From the NCBI RefSeq assembly GCF_000368145.1, contig NZ_KB849282.1:124001-188000 (forward strand): DNA of 64,000 nucleotides, written 5' to 3'. Every line of letters starts with the position of its first letter. Position 1 is the stretch's first letter. The DNA comes from Acinetobacter guillouiae CIP 63.46 (lineage in GTDB: Bacteria > Pseudomonadota > Gammaproteobacteria > Pseudomonadales > Moraxellaceae). A program made the position numbers and the translations under genes. Below the pieces are notes generated by a model that saw only the letters and a list, made by a program, of their open reading frames with translations, was not told where the DNA came from and ran no database searches. Below are positions 18,358 to 27,157 of this stretch, in pieces.

Positions 18358-18701
18358 TATTTTCTACATATCTTTATTGGCTTGCATCGCTCACACTACT
18401 TTTTAAAGATAAGCGTTCGCCCAATGACAAGCACTGAAATATAAATATTAAATTGTGGAATTTACGTTGAATAAAGGCAGTTCAACACCGTATTCACAAG
18501 GTGTCTAATTCAATAGGTAAAGTAATTGCTGAAACTATATTTGTGAGATTTATAACTTGACCCGATTTATGAGAAAGCTCATAGAGGTACACACAGGGTT
18601 AAGTTTTACTAGTCTAACACAGACAAATTTTCAGTGAAAGTTGAACATTTATTATTCTTAAGCTACTCTAAATGCTGTATAAGCGGATATAAATAATTTA
18701 A
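18358..18701. other. 344-bp intergenic region with nested inverted repeats
   Basis: This divergent gap holds no gene. AACTTGACCC (18554-18563) can pair with GGGTTAAGTT (18596-18605) with one wobble, enclosing a perfect hairpin TATGAG-AAAG-CTCATA (18568-18583). A further small stem, ACACC (18485-18489) with GGTGT (18500-18504), lies to the left. The structure could be an operator cluster for the pump promoter or a folded leader RNA. Confidence 0.4.
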
Positions 18702-19094
18702 ATGAAAAATAAAAACCCAATATCGCTGATCATTATTGGCGTGATTTTATTGTTGGTGGGTGGAGGACTTTATTTTATTAGTTCTGCACCTAAAATTAGC
18801 GCTGAAGATCAGGCGCGATGTGAACAATTGGTTCAAAATAAATATGCTGAAAACTCAAGCACTATCATAGGAAGCTGTAAAACAGATACAGGCTTTGTGG
18901 CATTGATGGATAGTCAAGCCAATGCGACCGCCTCGGCTGAAGATACGGCGAAAGCAATTAGCTCAGCCAACCATAAAGAATTGGGCTTGGGTATATTTGG
19001 CAAGTTCCTAATGGGATTATGTGTGGGTATCGGGATTGCATTGCTAATCAAAGGCTTGATTGCACTCAAAAACAAACCTCAATCGATAAATTAA
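18702..19094 (+). CDS. Small membrane protein of unknown function
   Basis: A 130-residue protein with two predicted transmembrane helices, one at residues 7-27 (PISLIIIGVILLLVGGGLYF) and one near residues 97-118 (FLMGLCVGIGIALLIKGLIAL), joined by a hydrophilic segment of about 70 residues with two cysteines that may face the periplasm. No known domain. It is convergent with the pirin gene, only 34 bp away. Confidence 0.62.
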   Translation: MKNKNPISLIIIGVILLLVGGGLYFISSAPKISAEDQARCEQLVQNKYAENSSTIIGSCKTDTGFVALMDSQANATASAEDTAKAISSANHKELGLGIFGKFLMGLCVGIGIALLIKGLIALKNKPQSIN

Positions 19095-19128
19095 TTATCA
19101 AAGCAAATTGCAATTCTCACAGTTTGCT

Positions 19129-20049
19129 TTATTCATCATCGCGCACTGTTGATTTGATAAATGTGCCACGTTTAATATCGTCATATGCTTCAAGAATTTC
19201 AGTATAGTTGTTCATGACGAATGGTCCATGCCCATTGATTGGCTCTTGAAGCGGTTTGCCTGTAAGCAGCAACAATTTACACTGTTGTAATGCCGTTATT
19301 TCAAAGTCTTGTTCCAAGCTCGACATCACAGCAAGCCCTTGCTCTTCAAATATCTCATCTTCAGCTTGAAACTGTGCCTTACCCGTTCGTAAATAGACCA
19401 GTGTGGTTTCTCCTGCGCCTGCGGGCAATCTGACCTTATGCCCTGCTTGGATTTCAATATCCAAAACTTGAAGTGGTGAATGCGTTTTTGCTGGCCCGTG
19501 TTGCCCTTGGTAGTCTCCAGCAATCACTCGTACCGTTCCAGCACTATTCGGGAGTTCAATCACTGGAATATTGGCTTTTCGCAAGCTTTGGTAACGTGGT
19601 GGATTCATTTTATCTTTGGCAGGTAAATTTACCCACAGTTGCACCATTTCAAAATAACCACCCGTTTTTGAAAATGCCTCACTAAAGACCTCTTTGTGTT
19701 CCACACCTGAAGCTGCGGTCATCCATTGCACATCACCCGCTGAAACAATACCACCACCACCCGATGAATCACGGTGTTCTAATTCACCAGCAAAAATCAG
19801 GGTAACCGTTTCAAAACCACGATGAGGATGCTCACTCACCCCTTTGCGTAAATTGGTCGGTTTTAAAACACCAGGTCCTAAATGATCCAATAACAGAAAG
19901 GGAGAGACGGTATTGCCTAATTCATAGTGTGAAAAGACAGAAAGTACAGGATAAAAATCCCCTATCGCAAAGCGGGTGTCATTACGATGAATAAAGGCAA
20001 GGGTTTTCATAGTGTCACTATTCTCTGATTGAGTAAAAGCATTAGCCAT
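19129..20049 (-). CDS. Pirin family protein
   Basis: A 306-residue bicupin of the pirin family. The metal-binding N-terminal cupin is recognised by HPHRGFETVT and the downstream HRDSSG and GVEHKE segments that supply the remaining His and Glu ligands. Bacterial pirins include quercetin 2,3-dioxygenases and metabolic regulators; which applies here is unknown. The ATG at 20049 overlaps the upstream stop in ATGGCTAA, which suggests translational coupling to the nucleotidyltransferase. The ATG at 20010 (MKTLAF) is an alternative start and fits shorter homologues. Confidence 0.85.
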   Translation of the reverse strand: MANAFTQSENSDTMKTLAFIHRNDTRFAIGDFYPVLSVFSHYELGNTVSPFLLLDHLGPGVLKPTNLRKGVSEHPHRGFETVTLIFAGELEHRDSSGGGGIVSAGDVQWMTAASGVEHKEVFSEAFSKTGGYFEMVQLWVNLPAKDKMNPPRYQSLRKANIPVIELPNSAGTVRVIAGDYQGQHGPAKTHSPLQVLDIEIQAGHKVRLPAGAGETTLVYLRTGKAQFQAEDEIFEEQGLAVMSSLEQDFEITALQQCKLLLLTGKPLQEPINGHGPFVMNNYTEILEAYDDIKRGTFIKSTVRDDE

Positions 20050-20815
20050 AAAAATGTTGTTTTAAATTAAAGCTATATTCGGTGAGATATTGCTTTAATT
20101 TTTCAATATCATTGGTCGGTTCAATCGCTCTTAGATTTAAGGCCTCAATTTTATTTTCTAACAGTTTTAAGATTTGCGCTTGTTCCGCAACAGGCAATTG
20201 CGCTTTTTCTTTCTGCTGTTTTTTGATTTCCAAATAATCTTCTGCCCAATGCCGTAAGGGATCATGAGCGTCGATTTGATCAAACAATTGCGTAATCAGG
20301 AGTTCAGGCATAATTTGCTGTGTTGCTAGTTCTGCTGACATCAGACCACGAATAGAATAAAACACTTTTTTATAGGTAAAGTTATCTGCGGTTTGCATGA
20401 CATGCATACCGCCTTTAGCCAGCGACAAGTAATGATAATACAGCGCTTTATAGTCTATTCGTTCAAGTAAGCCATCTCTAAATTTCTCCCATTCAGGAAA
20501 TTGATTAAAATAGACAATATGTGCACGTACCCACTCTAAAACAGTCGGATTACTTTTTGCCAAAAGCCCAAACATTTTATTTAAGTCGAATGAAACGAAG
20601 TCAAAGTCGCCATCCATGATCTCGATTAAATCACGGTGTTGGCGATAATCGTAATATTGTGCTTTGGAGGGTAGATGAAAACCACGCACATCGTAATCGC
20701 TGTCTGGACTTGCCATGCCCCATAAACGACTACCGCTTTCGATATAAAACAGTGGATGTTCATCTCGGTTTTGGAATAAGTGTTGAATTTCTTGTTGGAT
20801 GTTCATTGTGTTCAC
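20042..20815 (-). CDS. Nucleotidyltransferase-fold protein (YcgL type)
   Basis: A 257-residue protein of the predicted nucleotidyltransferase family (YcgL, DNA polymerase beta superfamily). The catalytic signature GSRLWGMASPDSDYDVRG (residues 28-45) has the Gly-Ser helix start and the two Asp residues of the D-x-D metal site. The remainder is helical and typical of the family, whose nucleotide acceptor is unknown. It overlaps the pirin start by 8 bp. The repeat element at 20978-21380 sits about 160 bp upstream of its start and could affect its transcription. Confidence 0.78.
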   Translation of the reverse strand: MNTMNIQQEIQHLFQNRDEHPLFYIESGSRLWGMASPDSDYDVRGFHLPSKAQYYDYRQHRDLIEIMDGDFDFVSFDLNKMFGLLAKSNPTVLEWVRAHIVYFNQFPEWEKFRDGLLERIDYKALYYHYLSLAKGGMHVMQTADNFTYKKVFYSIRGLMSAELATQQIMPELLITQLFDQIDAHDPLRHWAEDYLEIKKQQKEKAQLPVAEQAQILKLLENKIEALNLRAIEPTNDIEKLKQYLTEYSFNLKQHFYG

Positions 20816-20977
20816 ATTTTGGGTAAATCTATAAGTTTTATATCATTAATTTCAGTGCTTTTTAAATTTTCTTTGAATCCAAGCTTTTCTTCCCTTTGTT
20901 TTTAATTCAAAACCTTTATCAATATTCGCTTTAATTCATCATGATACTGACCAGCATAATTTGCTTTATATTGGATA

Positions 20978-21380
20978 TATAGCCAAACCACCTAATTACT
21001 CATACAAGTGATTTACATCAAGCCATTGATCATAAATAAAGCTTATTTTTTTATGAACTTTTAGAAACTGTTGGTTATCAATTCATTTTTTTGTACTTTT
21101 GAATCATAGATGGTTGTTCTATCGTGTGGCGACATGGATGTCGCCGTTGGGCGGGGGTACAGGACGTACCCCTCGCCCAACTGAAGATTTTTGTCATCTT
21201 TTCATCTCTGAAAAGTGAGGCATCGCCTACGCAATGGTATTTAAACTTTGAATGTAAGGTGTGGCATTGCAAGCTTTTTTATAATTAAACAATTTATTTT
21301 TCCATTCAATTGATTTAATTAGAAATATCAATCAAGAGAAGTTATATTCTTGTGTATGAGTTTTTGACAGGTTGACTATA
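20978..21380 (+). mobile_element. MITE-like non-autonomous element, copy 1 (403 bp)
   Basis: This element is repeated at 55543-55944 in the same orientation with high identity along its whole length. The ends are imperfect inverted repeats: left TATAGCCAAACCACC..., right end read on the other strand TATAGTCAACCTGTC..., and a shared ACTCATACA block follows in both. Both ends begin TATAG, compatible with a TA target duplication of the Tc1/IS630 type. Inside are a perfect hairpin GGCGACAT-GG-ATGTCGCC (21128-21145) and a longer stem at 21146-21181 (8 bp, one bulged T, 7 bp, loop AGGAC). There is no transposase gene. The small open frame on the minus strand is not convincing coding sequence. Confidence 0.78.
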
Positions 21381-21538
21381 TTCAACTTCTTATATCAGTC
21401 AAAAATACGAAAGATCAAAACCATTACCCACAATTAAAATATTCATTTATTGTTATTTCCCAAATAAAAAACGTACCAAGTCTGATACGTTTTTATCCAG
21501 TATTTCTATCTATTTTTCAAGCATAAATCAAAAAATCA

Positions 21539-21910
21539 TCAAGGACATTTTGCCTTTTGGAATGTCTTGGTATTTTTACCACGGTAACACTGATATTCCT
21601 TCTGCATATCTATACGTTTCCACTGACCATCAATATTTTTAAAGCTATACACACTACGAATTGAGCGCACCGAATCATCCATAAAACCTGTTTCAGTCAA
21701 CTTCACTTCTGCAACAGTAGGTGATTCCACACTATTAAAATACTGACGCAACTCAACAGTCGCGAGATCCTTACGCAAATCAGGACGTTCCTTTAAAACC
21801 TGACTTAATGGTGTCTCTGAACCACCTACTTTATTCATTAAATTTTGTGTTGTTGCACAGCCAGACAAAGCCACTAAACAAAATACTGAAATTAAACTCA
21901 AACGATTCAT
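21539..21910 (-). CDS. Putative lipoprotein of unknown function
   Basis: A 123-residue predicted lipoprotein with the lipobox VALSGCA near residue 20. The start is ATG 21910, nine bases after AGGG; the frame continues to a GTG at 21919 that would place the ribosome binding site inside the gene. The mature part is basic and contains two cysteines in QCYRGK and the C-terminal KAKCP. It has no recognised domain. It lies about 160 bp from the repeat element. Confidence 0.66.
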   Translation of the reverse strand: MNRLSLISVFCLVALSGCATTQNLMNKVGGSETPLSQVLKERPDLRKDLATVELRQYFNSVESPTVAEVKLTETGFMDDSVRSIRSVYSFKNIDGQWKRIDMQKEYQCYRGKNTKTFQKAKCP

Positions 21911-21987
21911 TCTGATCACCCTAAAACTAAAAGCATAGCCTAATGATGCTATGCTTTTTAAACGTACACTATTTAAAAACTGTGTCT

Positions 21988-22803
21988 TTATGACTCATCT
22001 GCGATATGGCTAACATCGAGCGCTATGATTTGTTGATCATTTTCATCAAACATCAAGGCTTGATCACCTAGATCCAGCATATAAAAATGCCCTGCATCAG
22101 TTAGAAAATGCCAAGCAACGATCTCTTGCCCATTATACTCATGTGATGGATCACCAATGGTAATACGATCTAGTTCCTGACCTGCTTGCAGGCATAAAGC
22201 TTGAATAATTTTAAAATAACGTGGGCTGTTTTCAGCTGCTTGCTGTTTACGTTGTTCTAAATTTGGAATTTTGGCTGCAACTTGCTCTACAATCGCTAAG
22301 ATCTGATCTTCATCAACAACCTGTAGCTTTTGATGTTGCTTTAACCATCGACTATTTATTTCAATCAAATCTTCACTATCATTCAATGCATAAAACTGGT
22401 CATCAAAAGCATTGAGAATATCTCGTTGCTCATTTTCACCAAAGTATTCACCCTCTAAGAACTGTTCTAATTGCTCATCCGAAAACTGATCAATTAAATC
22501 CGCACTTTGCTCAAAGAGAGCAGAATGCTCAGTTGCATTCATGGCTTTTAATCCTTCACGAACATGTTTCACCATGAACGCATCCCAACCCGTGTTATAA
22601 ACGAATTGTGAAAAACCACCATTATTGACTTGAGCAAGATAGTAATCGACAAAATAACTGTATAAAGCCTCTGCGGATACTTCATCATATTCGACATAAT
22701 GTTCAAATAAGCCATTTAAGCTATCAATATTGGACATAATCACATCATAGTGATCATCACTGTCTAAACTTTGTTTAGAAATTAAAATGTTATCAATGAG
22801 CAT
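21988..22803 (-). CDS. DUF4375 (DMP19-like) domain protein
   Basis: A 271-residue soluble acidic protein. The central region, including YSYFVDYYLAQVNNGGFSQF and VYNTGWDAF, is characteristic of the DUF4375 / DMP19-type family, where the Asn-Asn-Gly-Gly-Phe core is conserved. Eukaryotic DMP19 is described as a DNA mimic, and this protein is also strongly acidic, but no such role is shown for bacterial members. I chose the ATG at 22803 (MLIDNI); the frame extends to 22848 without a better site. Confidence 0.72.
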   Translation of the reverse strand: MLIDNILISKQSLDSDDHYDVIMSNIDSLNGLFEHYVEYDEVSAEALYSYFVDYYLAQVNNGGFSQFVYNTGWDAFMVKHVREGLKAMNATEHSALFEQSADLIDQFSDEQLEQFLEGEYFGENEQRDILNAFDDQFYALNDSEDLIEINSRWLKQHQKLQVVDEDQILAIVEQVAAKIPNLEQRKQQAAENSPRYFKIIQALCLQAGQELDRITIGDPSHEYNGQEIVAWHFLTDAGHFYMLDLGDQALMFDENDQQIIALDVSHIADES

Positions 22804-22910
22804 AGTTTTCAGTTTCTTATCAATATTTAAGCGCAACCAACATAACAAATTTTCAGCAATAAATGGCGACCAGCATGTAACTTTATTTTATCTTTTGTTC
22901 GGCAATAAAA

Positions 22911-22932
22911 AAGCGCTTCTCTCGAAGCGCTT
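22911..22932 (-). terminator. Terminator of the FAD-binding oxidase gene
   Basis: Perfect stem AAGCGCTTC-TCTC-GAAGCGCTT. Read on the minus strand it is followed by a T-run and lies 24 bp after the stop of the gene ending at 22956. Confidence 0.8.
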
Positions 22933-22955
22933 GTACAAACGAGCTATTTAAATCA

Positions 22956-24365
22956 TTACAGATCAAATAACTTGCCTGGGTTCATGATGCCATTTGGATC
23001 GAACACTTTCTTCAAGGCTTTCATATATTCAATTTCTTCAGCAGTCCGTGTGTAATCCAGATAAGGCTTTTTGGTCATGCCTACGCCATGCTCTGCAGAA
23101 ATTGAACCGTCATATTTCTTCACAGTTTCAAACACATACTTATTTACCACCTGACATTTGGCAAAGAATTCATCTTTAGATAAATTCACAGGTTTTAAAA
23201 TATTTAAGTGTAGGTTTCCATCACCAATATGGCCGAACCAGCAGATTTCGAAATCAGGATAATTTTCAGCAACAATTGTATCAATTTCCTTAATAAAAGC
23301 GGGAACATGTGTAATCAATACTGAAATATCATTTTTATACGGAGTAAATGGGGCAATCGTTTCAGAAATGTCTTCACGTAAACGCCATAAGCTTTGAACT
23401 TGTTCAAGATTTTGGCTCATCACTCCATCAAGCACCCAGCCTTGTTCCATGCAATGCTCGAAAATTTCCATCGCAGCATCCATAATCGGTTCATACGGCG
23501 CTTCAAATTCAAGTAAAACGTAGAATGGGCATTCAGTTTCAAATGGACGTTGTACATGACCACGATCCAAAACTTTTTGCATTGCCAGTTCACCAAAGAA
23601 CTCAAAGGCAGTTAAATCAATTTTGCTTTGGAATGCATGTAATACAGGCATGATTGCATCAAAATCAGGAACACCCAATACCATCACTTGTAGATCATGC
23701 GGTTGGCGTTCAAGTTTAATTTCGGCTTCAGTCACTAAGCCTAAAGTCCCTTCACCACCGATGAATAAATGTTGCATTGCATAACCTGTAGCATTTTTAA
23801 TCATGCCTTTGTTTAAACGCAATACATCACCTTTACCTGTCACCACTGTCAGACCAAGTACCCAATTACGAGTCATCCCGTATTTGATCACTTTAATTCC
23901 GCCTGCATTGGTTCCAATGTTGCCACCCAATTGTGATGAACCCGCAGAAGCAAAATCAACCGGATAATACATCCCCTGTTCTTCTGCATAGTTCTGCAAC
24001 TGTTCAGTCACTACACCCGCTTGAATACGTACCATACGGTCAGCTGGATAAAATTCTAAAATTTGGTTCATTTTGTCGAAGCTCACGACAATTTCACCAT
24101 TGGCAGCAACAGCACCTGCCGATAAACCTGTACGGCCACCCGATGGGGTAATCGCAACATTAAACTGATTGGCCAATTGAACAATTGCTTGCACTTGCTC
24201 TGTGCTCGATGGGAAAACGATGACCGATGGCTGAGGATCAAAATGCTTAGTATGGTCTTTGCCCCAATTTTCTAAGCTGTCAGCATCGGTTTTAATTCGG
24301 TTTTCACCGACGATTTGCGTCAATTGGGTCAATAATTCAGGTGCTATCGTTACTGGAGCATTCAT
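22956..24365 (-). CDS. FAD-binding oxidoreductase, D-2-hydroxyglutarate dehydrogenase-like
   Basis: A 469-residue flavoprotein of the GlcD/D-lactate dehydrogenase group. The FAD-binding PCMH domain includes AITPSGGRTGLSAGAV and the stretch from PVDFASAGSSQLGGNI to GTNAGG. The C-terminal oxidase domain has CWFGHIGDGNLHLN and ends with ISAEHGVG and GIMNPGKLF. It is divergent from serA. In Pseudomonas stutzeri the neighbouring enzyme D-2-hydroxyglutarate dehydrogenase removes the D-2-hydroxyglutarate made by SerA. The same pairing here makes that substrate the best guess, with D-lactate or glycolate as alternatives. Confidence 0.85.
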   Translation of the reverse strand: MNAPVTIAPELLTQLTQIVGENRIKTDADSLENWGKDHTKHFDPQPSVIVFPSSTEQVQAIVQLANQFNVAITPSGGRTGLSAGAVAANGEIVVSFDKMNQILEFYPADRMVRIQAGVVTEQLQNYAEEQGMYYPVDFASAGSSQLGGNIGTNAGGIKVIKYGMTRNWVLGLTVVTGKGDVLRLNKGMIKNATGYAMQHLFIGGEGTLGLVTEAEIKLERQPHDLQVMVLGVPDFDAIMPVLHAFQSKIDLTAFEFFGELAMQKVLDRGHVQRPFETECPFYVLLEFEAPYEPIMDAAMEIFEHCMEQGWVLDGVMSQNLEQVQSLWRLREDISETIAPFTPYKNDISVLITHVPAFIKEIDTIVAENYPDFEICWFGHIGDGNLHLNILKPVNLSKDEFFAKCQVVNKYVFETVKKYDGSISAEHGVGMTKKPYLDYTRTAEEIEYMKALKKVFDPNGIMNPGKLFDL

Positions 24366-24737
24366 CGTTTTGCGGACCTAGCAAGAAGTAAATAAGAGGT
24401 TGTGCTATACAACATTCGAGATTTTAAATCAGTCTGTGAAAAATTTTCAGCATTTTTTATAGCTGAAATCGGCAGCTTTACTGATTTTAGCAGTATTTTA
24501 CCTAGATGACTGCTGAGGATAAAGCACAGATTTGATTCACATTATCCACACTTTGTGTATAAAGTATGCTTCAAGCATTATAAAAATCAATGCATTAGCA
24601 TTTCATTTAATTTTTGAATAATGCTTATCAGAAATCGTAGATAAAATATCCACTGTACTGTCACAATCGAAATATCTATAGAACAAGGTCTATGGTATCA
24701 TATTGCGACTAAATTTGGCCTTTGTAGCGGAGCCGTA
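24366..24737. promoter_or_regulatory. Divergent promoter region of the FAD oxidase and serA
   Basis: No gene is seen in this 372-bp gap. Close to serA, TGGTATCAT resembles an extended -10 element, and GGAG precedes the serA ATG. A consensus DnaA box TTATCCACA lies at 24542-24550. Otherwise it is AT-rich sequence without clear repeats. Confidence 0.45.
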
Positions 24738-25970
24738 ATGAGCCAACATCTTTCACTACCTAAAGATAAAATTCGTTTCTTGTTGTTAGAGGGCGTTCAT
24801 CAAAACGCAATCGACACGTTAAATGCTGCCGGATATACCAATATCGATTACCGTAAAACTGCGCTTGAGGGTGAAGCGTTGAAAGAAGCGGTTAAAGATG
24901 CACACTTCATTGGTATTCGTTCCCGTACACAATTAACTGAAGAAGTCTTTGCAGCTGCGAATAAATTGATCGCAGTGGGTTGTTTCTGTATCGGAACAAA
25001 CCAAGTGAATTTAAATGCAGCCATGATTCGTGGTATTCCTGTATTTAACGCACCATACTCAAATACTCGTTCAGTTGCTGAATTGGTTCTTGCAGAATCA
25101 ATTCTTTTACTTCGTGGTGTGCCTGCTAAATCTGCTTCAACTCACCGCGGTGGTTGGAACAAGTCTGCGGTAGGTTCATTTGAAACGCGTGGTAAAACTT
25201 TAGGTATCGTGGGTTATGGCTCTATTGGTTCTCAACTTTCAGTTTTAGCTGAAAGCATGGGTATGCACGTCATTTATTATGATGCTGTGACTAAGCTTCC
25301 TATGGGTAATGCACGTCAAGTAGGTTCTTTAGATGAACTACTTGCAAATGCAGATGTTGTTACACTGCATGTACCCGATGTTCCTTCAACTCGTAACTTC
25401 TTTGCAAAAGCTCAATTTGCAAAAATGAAAGAAGGTTCAATCTTCATCAATGCTGCACGTGGTACATGTGTTGTTATTGAAGATTTGGCAGATGCGATTA
25501 AATCTGGTCATATTGCTGGTGCAGCTGTTGACGTATTCCCGAAAGAACCTAAAGCCAATGGTGAAGAATTTGTTTCTCCACTTCGTGGCCTAGACAATGT
25601 GATTTTAACACCTCACGTTGGTGGTTCAACCATGGAAGCGCAAGCCAACATCGGTCTAGAAGTTGCTGAAAAATTTGTTGCTTATTCGGATAAAGGTATG
25701 ACTTTATCTGCAGTAAACTTCCCTGAAATCGCACTTCCATTGACTGAAGGTAAACACCGTTTACTACACATCCATAAAAACGTGCCAGGCGTGTTATCTA
25801 AAATTAACAACCTGTTCGCTGAGCATGGCATCAACATTTCTGGTCAGTCATTAATGACTAAAGGTGATGTTGGTTACTTGGTGATGGATGTAGACGCAAC
25901 TGCATCTCAAGAAGCGCTTGATACACTTCATGAAGTTGAAGGCACAATCCGCGTTCGCGTATTGTTCTAA
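24738..25970 (+). CDS. serA: D-3-phosphoglycerate dehydrogenase
   Basis: SerA oxidises 3-phosphoglycerate to 3-phosphohydroxypyruvate, the first step of L-serine synthesis, and can reduce 2-oxoglutarate to D-2-hydroxyglutarate. At 410 residues it is the E. coli-sized type. It has the substrate-domain motif VGCFCIGTNQVNL, the Rossmann GIVGYGSIGSQL, the catalytic Arg in NAARGT, Glu in DVFPKEP and His in LTPHVGGST. A C-terminal ACT domain (from about residue 335, beginning LLHIHKNVPGVLSKI) gives serine feedback inhibition. GGAG lies upstream of the ATG. The divergent flavoprotein gene probably recycles its by-product. Confidence 0.96.
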   Translation: MSQHLSLPKDKIRFLLLEGVHQNAIDTLNAAGYTNIDYRKTALEGEALKEAVKDAHFIGIRSRTQLTEEVFAAANKLIAVGCFCIGTNQVNLNAAMIRGIPVFNAPYSNTRSVAELVLAESILLLRGVPAKSASTHRGGWNKSAVGSFETRGKTLGIVGYGSIGSQLSVLAESMGMHVIYYDAVTKLPMGNARQVGSLDELLANADVVTLHVPDVPSTRNFFAKAQFAKMKEGSIFINAARGTCVVIEDLADAIKSGHIAGAAVDVFPKEPKANGEEFVSPLRGLDNVILTPHVGGSTMEAQANIGLEVAEKFVAYSDKGMTLSAVNFPEIALPLTEGKHRLLHIHKNVPGVLSKINNLFAEHGINISGQSLMTKGDVGYLVMDVDATASQEALDTLHEVEGTIRVRVLF

Positions 25971-25985
25971 GACGATTTAAGCTAA

Positions 25986-26019
25986 AAAACCACAGGTATT
26001 TGCCTGTGGTTTTTTTTAT
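25986..26019 (+). terminator. serA terminator
   Basis: Strong intrinsic terminator: AACCACAGG pairs with CCTGTGGTT around TATTTG and is followed by an unbroken T-run, starting 16 bp after the serA stop. Confidence 0.93.
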
Positions 26020-26244
26020 GGGATTTATAAATCTGTCACTTCTTTCCGATAGCATTTTTTTAAGTTAAATTATTTGATTAGTAAACTATTTAGCATCTTC
26101 TCTCACCCTACTCTACAAAGACAGTGTACTATCTAAAGCGCAATAAGCTTTGCAAATTACATGAGCATTTCATCTAAATTGTTTTATATAAAAAGCCTGT
26201 TGCGGAGATTTTCCTCCAAGCCCTTACTCTAAATTTCAGAAACA

Positions 26245-27117
26245 ATGCCAAATTTAAAAAATGCACCACACCTGCAAGCTTTAGTTCTATTGTTCATTGC
26301 CATGATCAGTATGCAAAGCAGTGGCGCATTAGCAAAAACATTATTTGATCAATTTCCAGTCCTTACCATTTCCGCTATGCGTTTATTGCTCGGCTCATTG
26401 ATTTTGGCCGTGATTTTTAAAATTTGGCAGGTCAATTTTAAACAGGTGAAATGGTCATCCATCATCAGTTATGGTATTGCCCTTGCAGGAATGAATGCTT
26501 TATTTTACTTATCAATTCATCGTATTCCACTCGGCATTGCCGTAGCGTTTGAATTTATTGGACCGCTCAGTGTGGCCCTGTTTCACGCACGGCAAAAATT
26601 CGATTTTATCTGGGTTGGGCTTGCAGTACTTGGGCTGGTTTTACTGTTTCCATTTGATCAGGCAAAGCAAAGCCTTGATCCTATTGGTATTGCCTTTGCC
26701 TTAGCTGCTGGCGCTTGCTGGGCGCTGTATATTATTGCAGGTCAACGACCTTCAGGGGTTTCTGGAAACCATACCGTATGCTTGGGGATGTTTGTGGGCA
26801 TGTTGTGCTTAATGCCAATTGCCTTATTTTCTGGGATGCCGCTACAGGTTTTTGAACCTTCAAATTTAATTTATTTTATTGCGTTGGCGATCTTAGCAAG
26901 TGCCTTGCCGTTTTCATTGGAAATGATTGCTTTAAGAAATTTATCTGCTTTAAGTTTTGGCACACTAATGAGTCTTGAGCCTGCAATTGCTGCATTCTCA
27001 GGGTTTATTTTCTTAAGTGAACAATTGTTATGGACACAATGGTTAGCGTTGGCCACTATCATTAGTGCATCAATTGGCTGCACCGTAACCACACAAAAAG
27101 CACGGCATAAAGGATAA
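26245..27117 (+). CDS. EamA/RhtA-like transporter (first of two paralogues)
   Basis: A 290-residue, ten-helix drug/metabolite transporter of the EamA type. The sequence resembles RhtA, the inner-membrane threonine/homoserine exporter: LGIAVAFEFIGPLSVALF and AAGACWALYIIAGQR are typical of that branch. It is paralogous to the gene at 31935 (same length, same helices and matching GIAV-x-x-EF-x-GPL motif). Substrate is inferred from family only. The stop overlaps the left arm of a hairpin terminator at 27117. Confidence 0.83.
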   Translation: MPNLKNAPHLQALVLLFIAMISMQSSGALAKTLFDQFPVLTISAMRLLLGSLILAVIFKIWQVNFKQVKWSSIISYGIALAGMNALFYLSIHRIPLGIAVAFEFIGPLSVALFHARQKFDFIWVGLAVLGLVLLFPFDQAKQSLDPIGIAFALAAGACWALYIIAGQRPSGVSGNHTVCLGMFVGMLCLMPIALFSGMPLQVFEPSNLIYFIALAILASALPFSLEMIALRNLSALSFGTLMSLEPAIAAFSGFIFLSEQLLWTQWLALATIISASIGCTVTTQKARHKG

Positions 27118-27138
27118 AACCACCTCGAAAGGTGGTTT
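27117..27138. terminator. Bidirectional hairpin between EamA gene and PKD lipoprotein gene
   Basis: AAACCACCT pairs perfectly with AGGTGGTTT around CGAA, midway between two convergent stops. T-runs are short on both sides. Confidence 0.6.
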
Positions 27139-27157
27139 CAATTCACTCATCTAAAAC

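Noticed and set aside
21078-21272. Minus-strand open frames inside the two repeat copies, with similar translations
   Set aside because: The similarity follows from nucleotide identity of the repeat. The frames have different ends in the two copies, run through hairpins and lack a ribosome binding site, so they are not good coding candidates.
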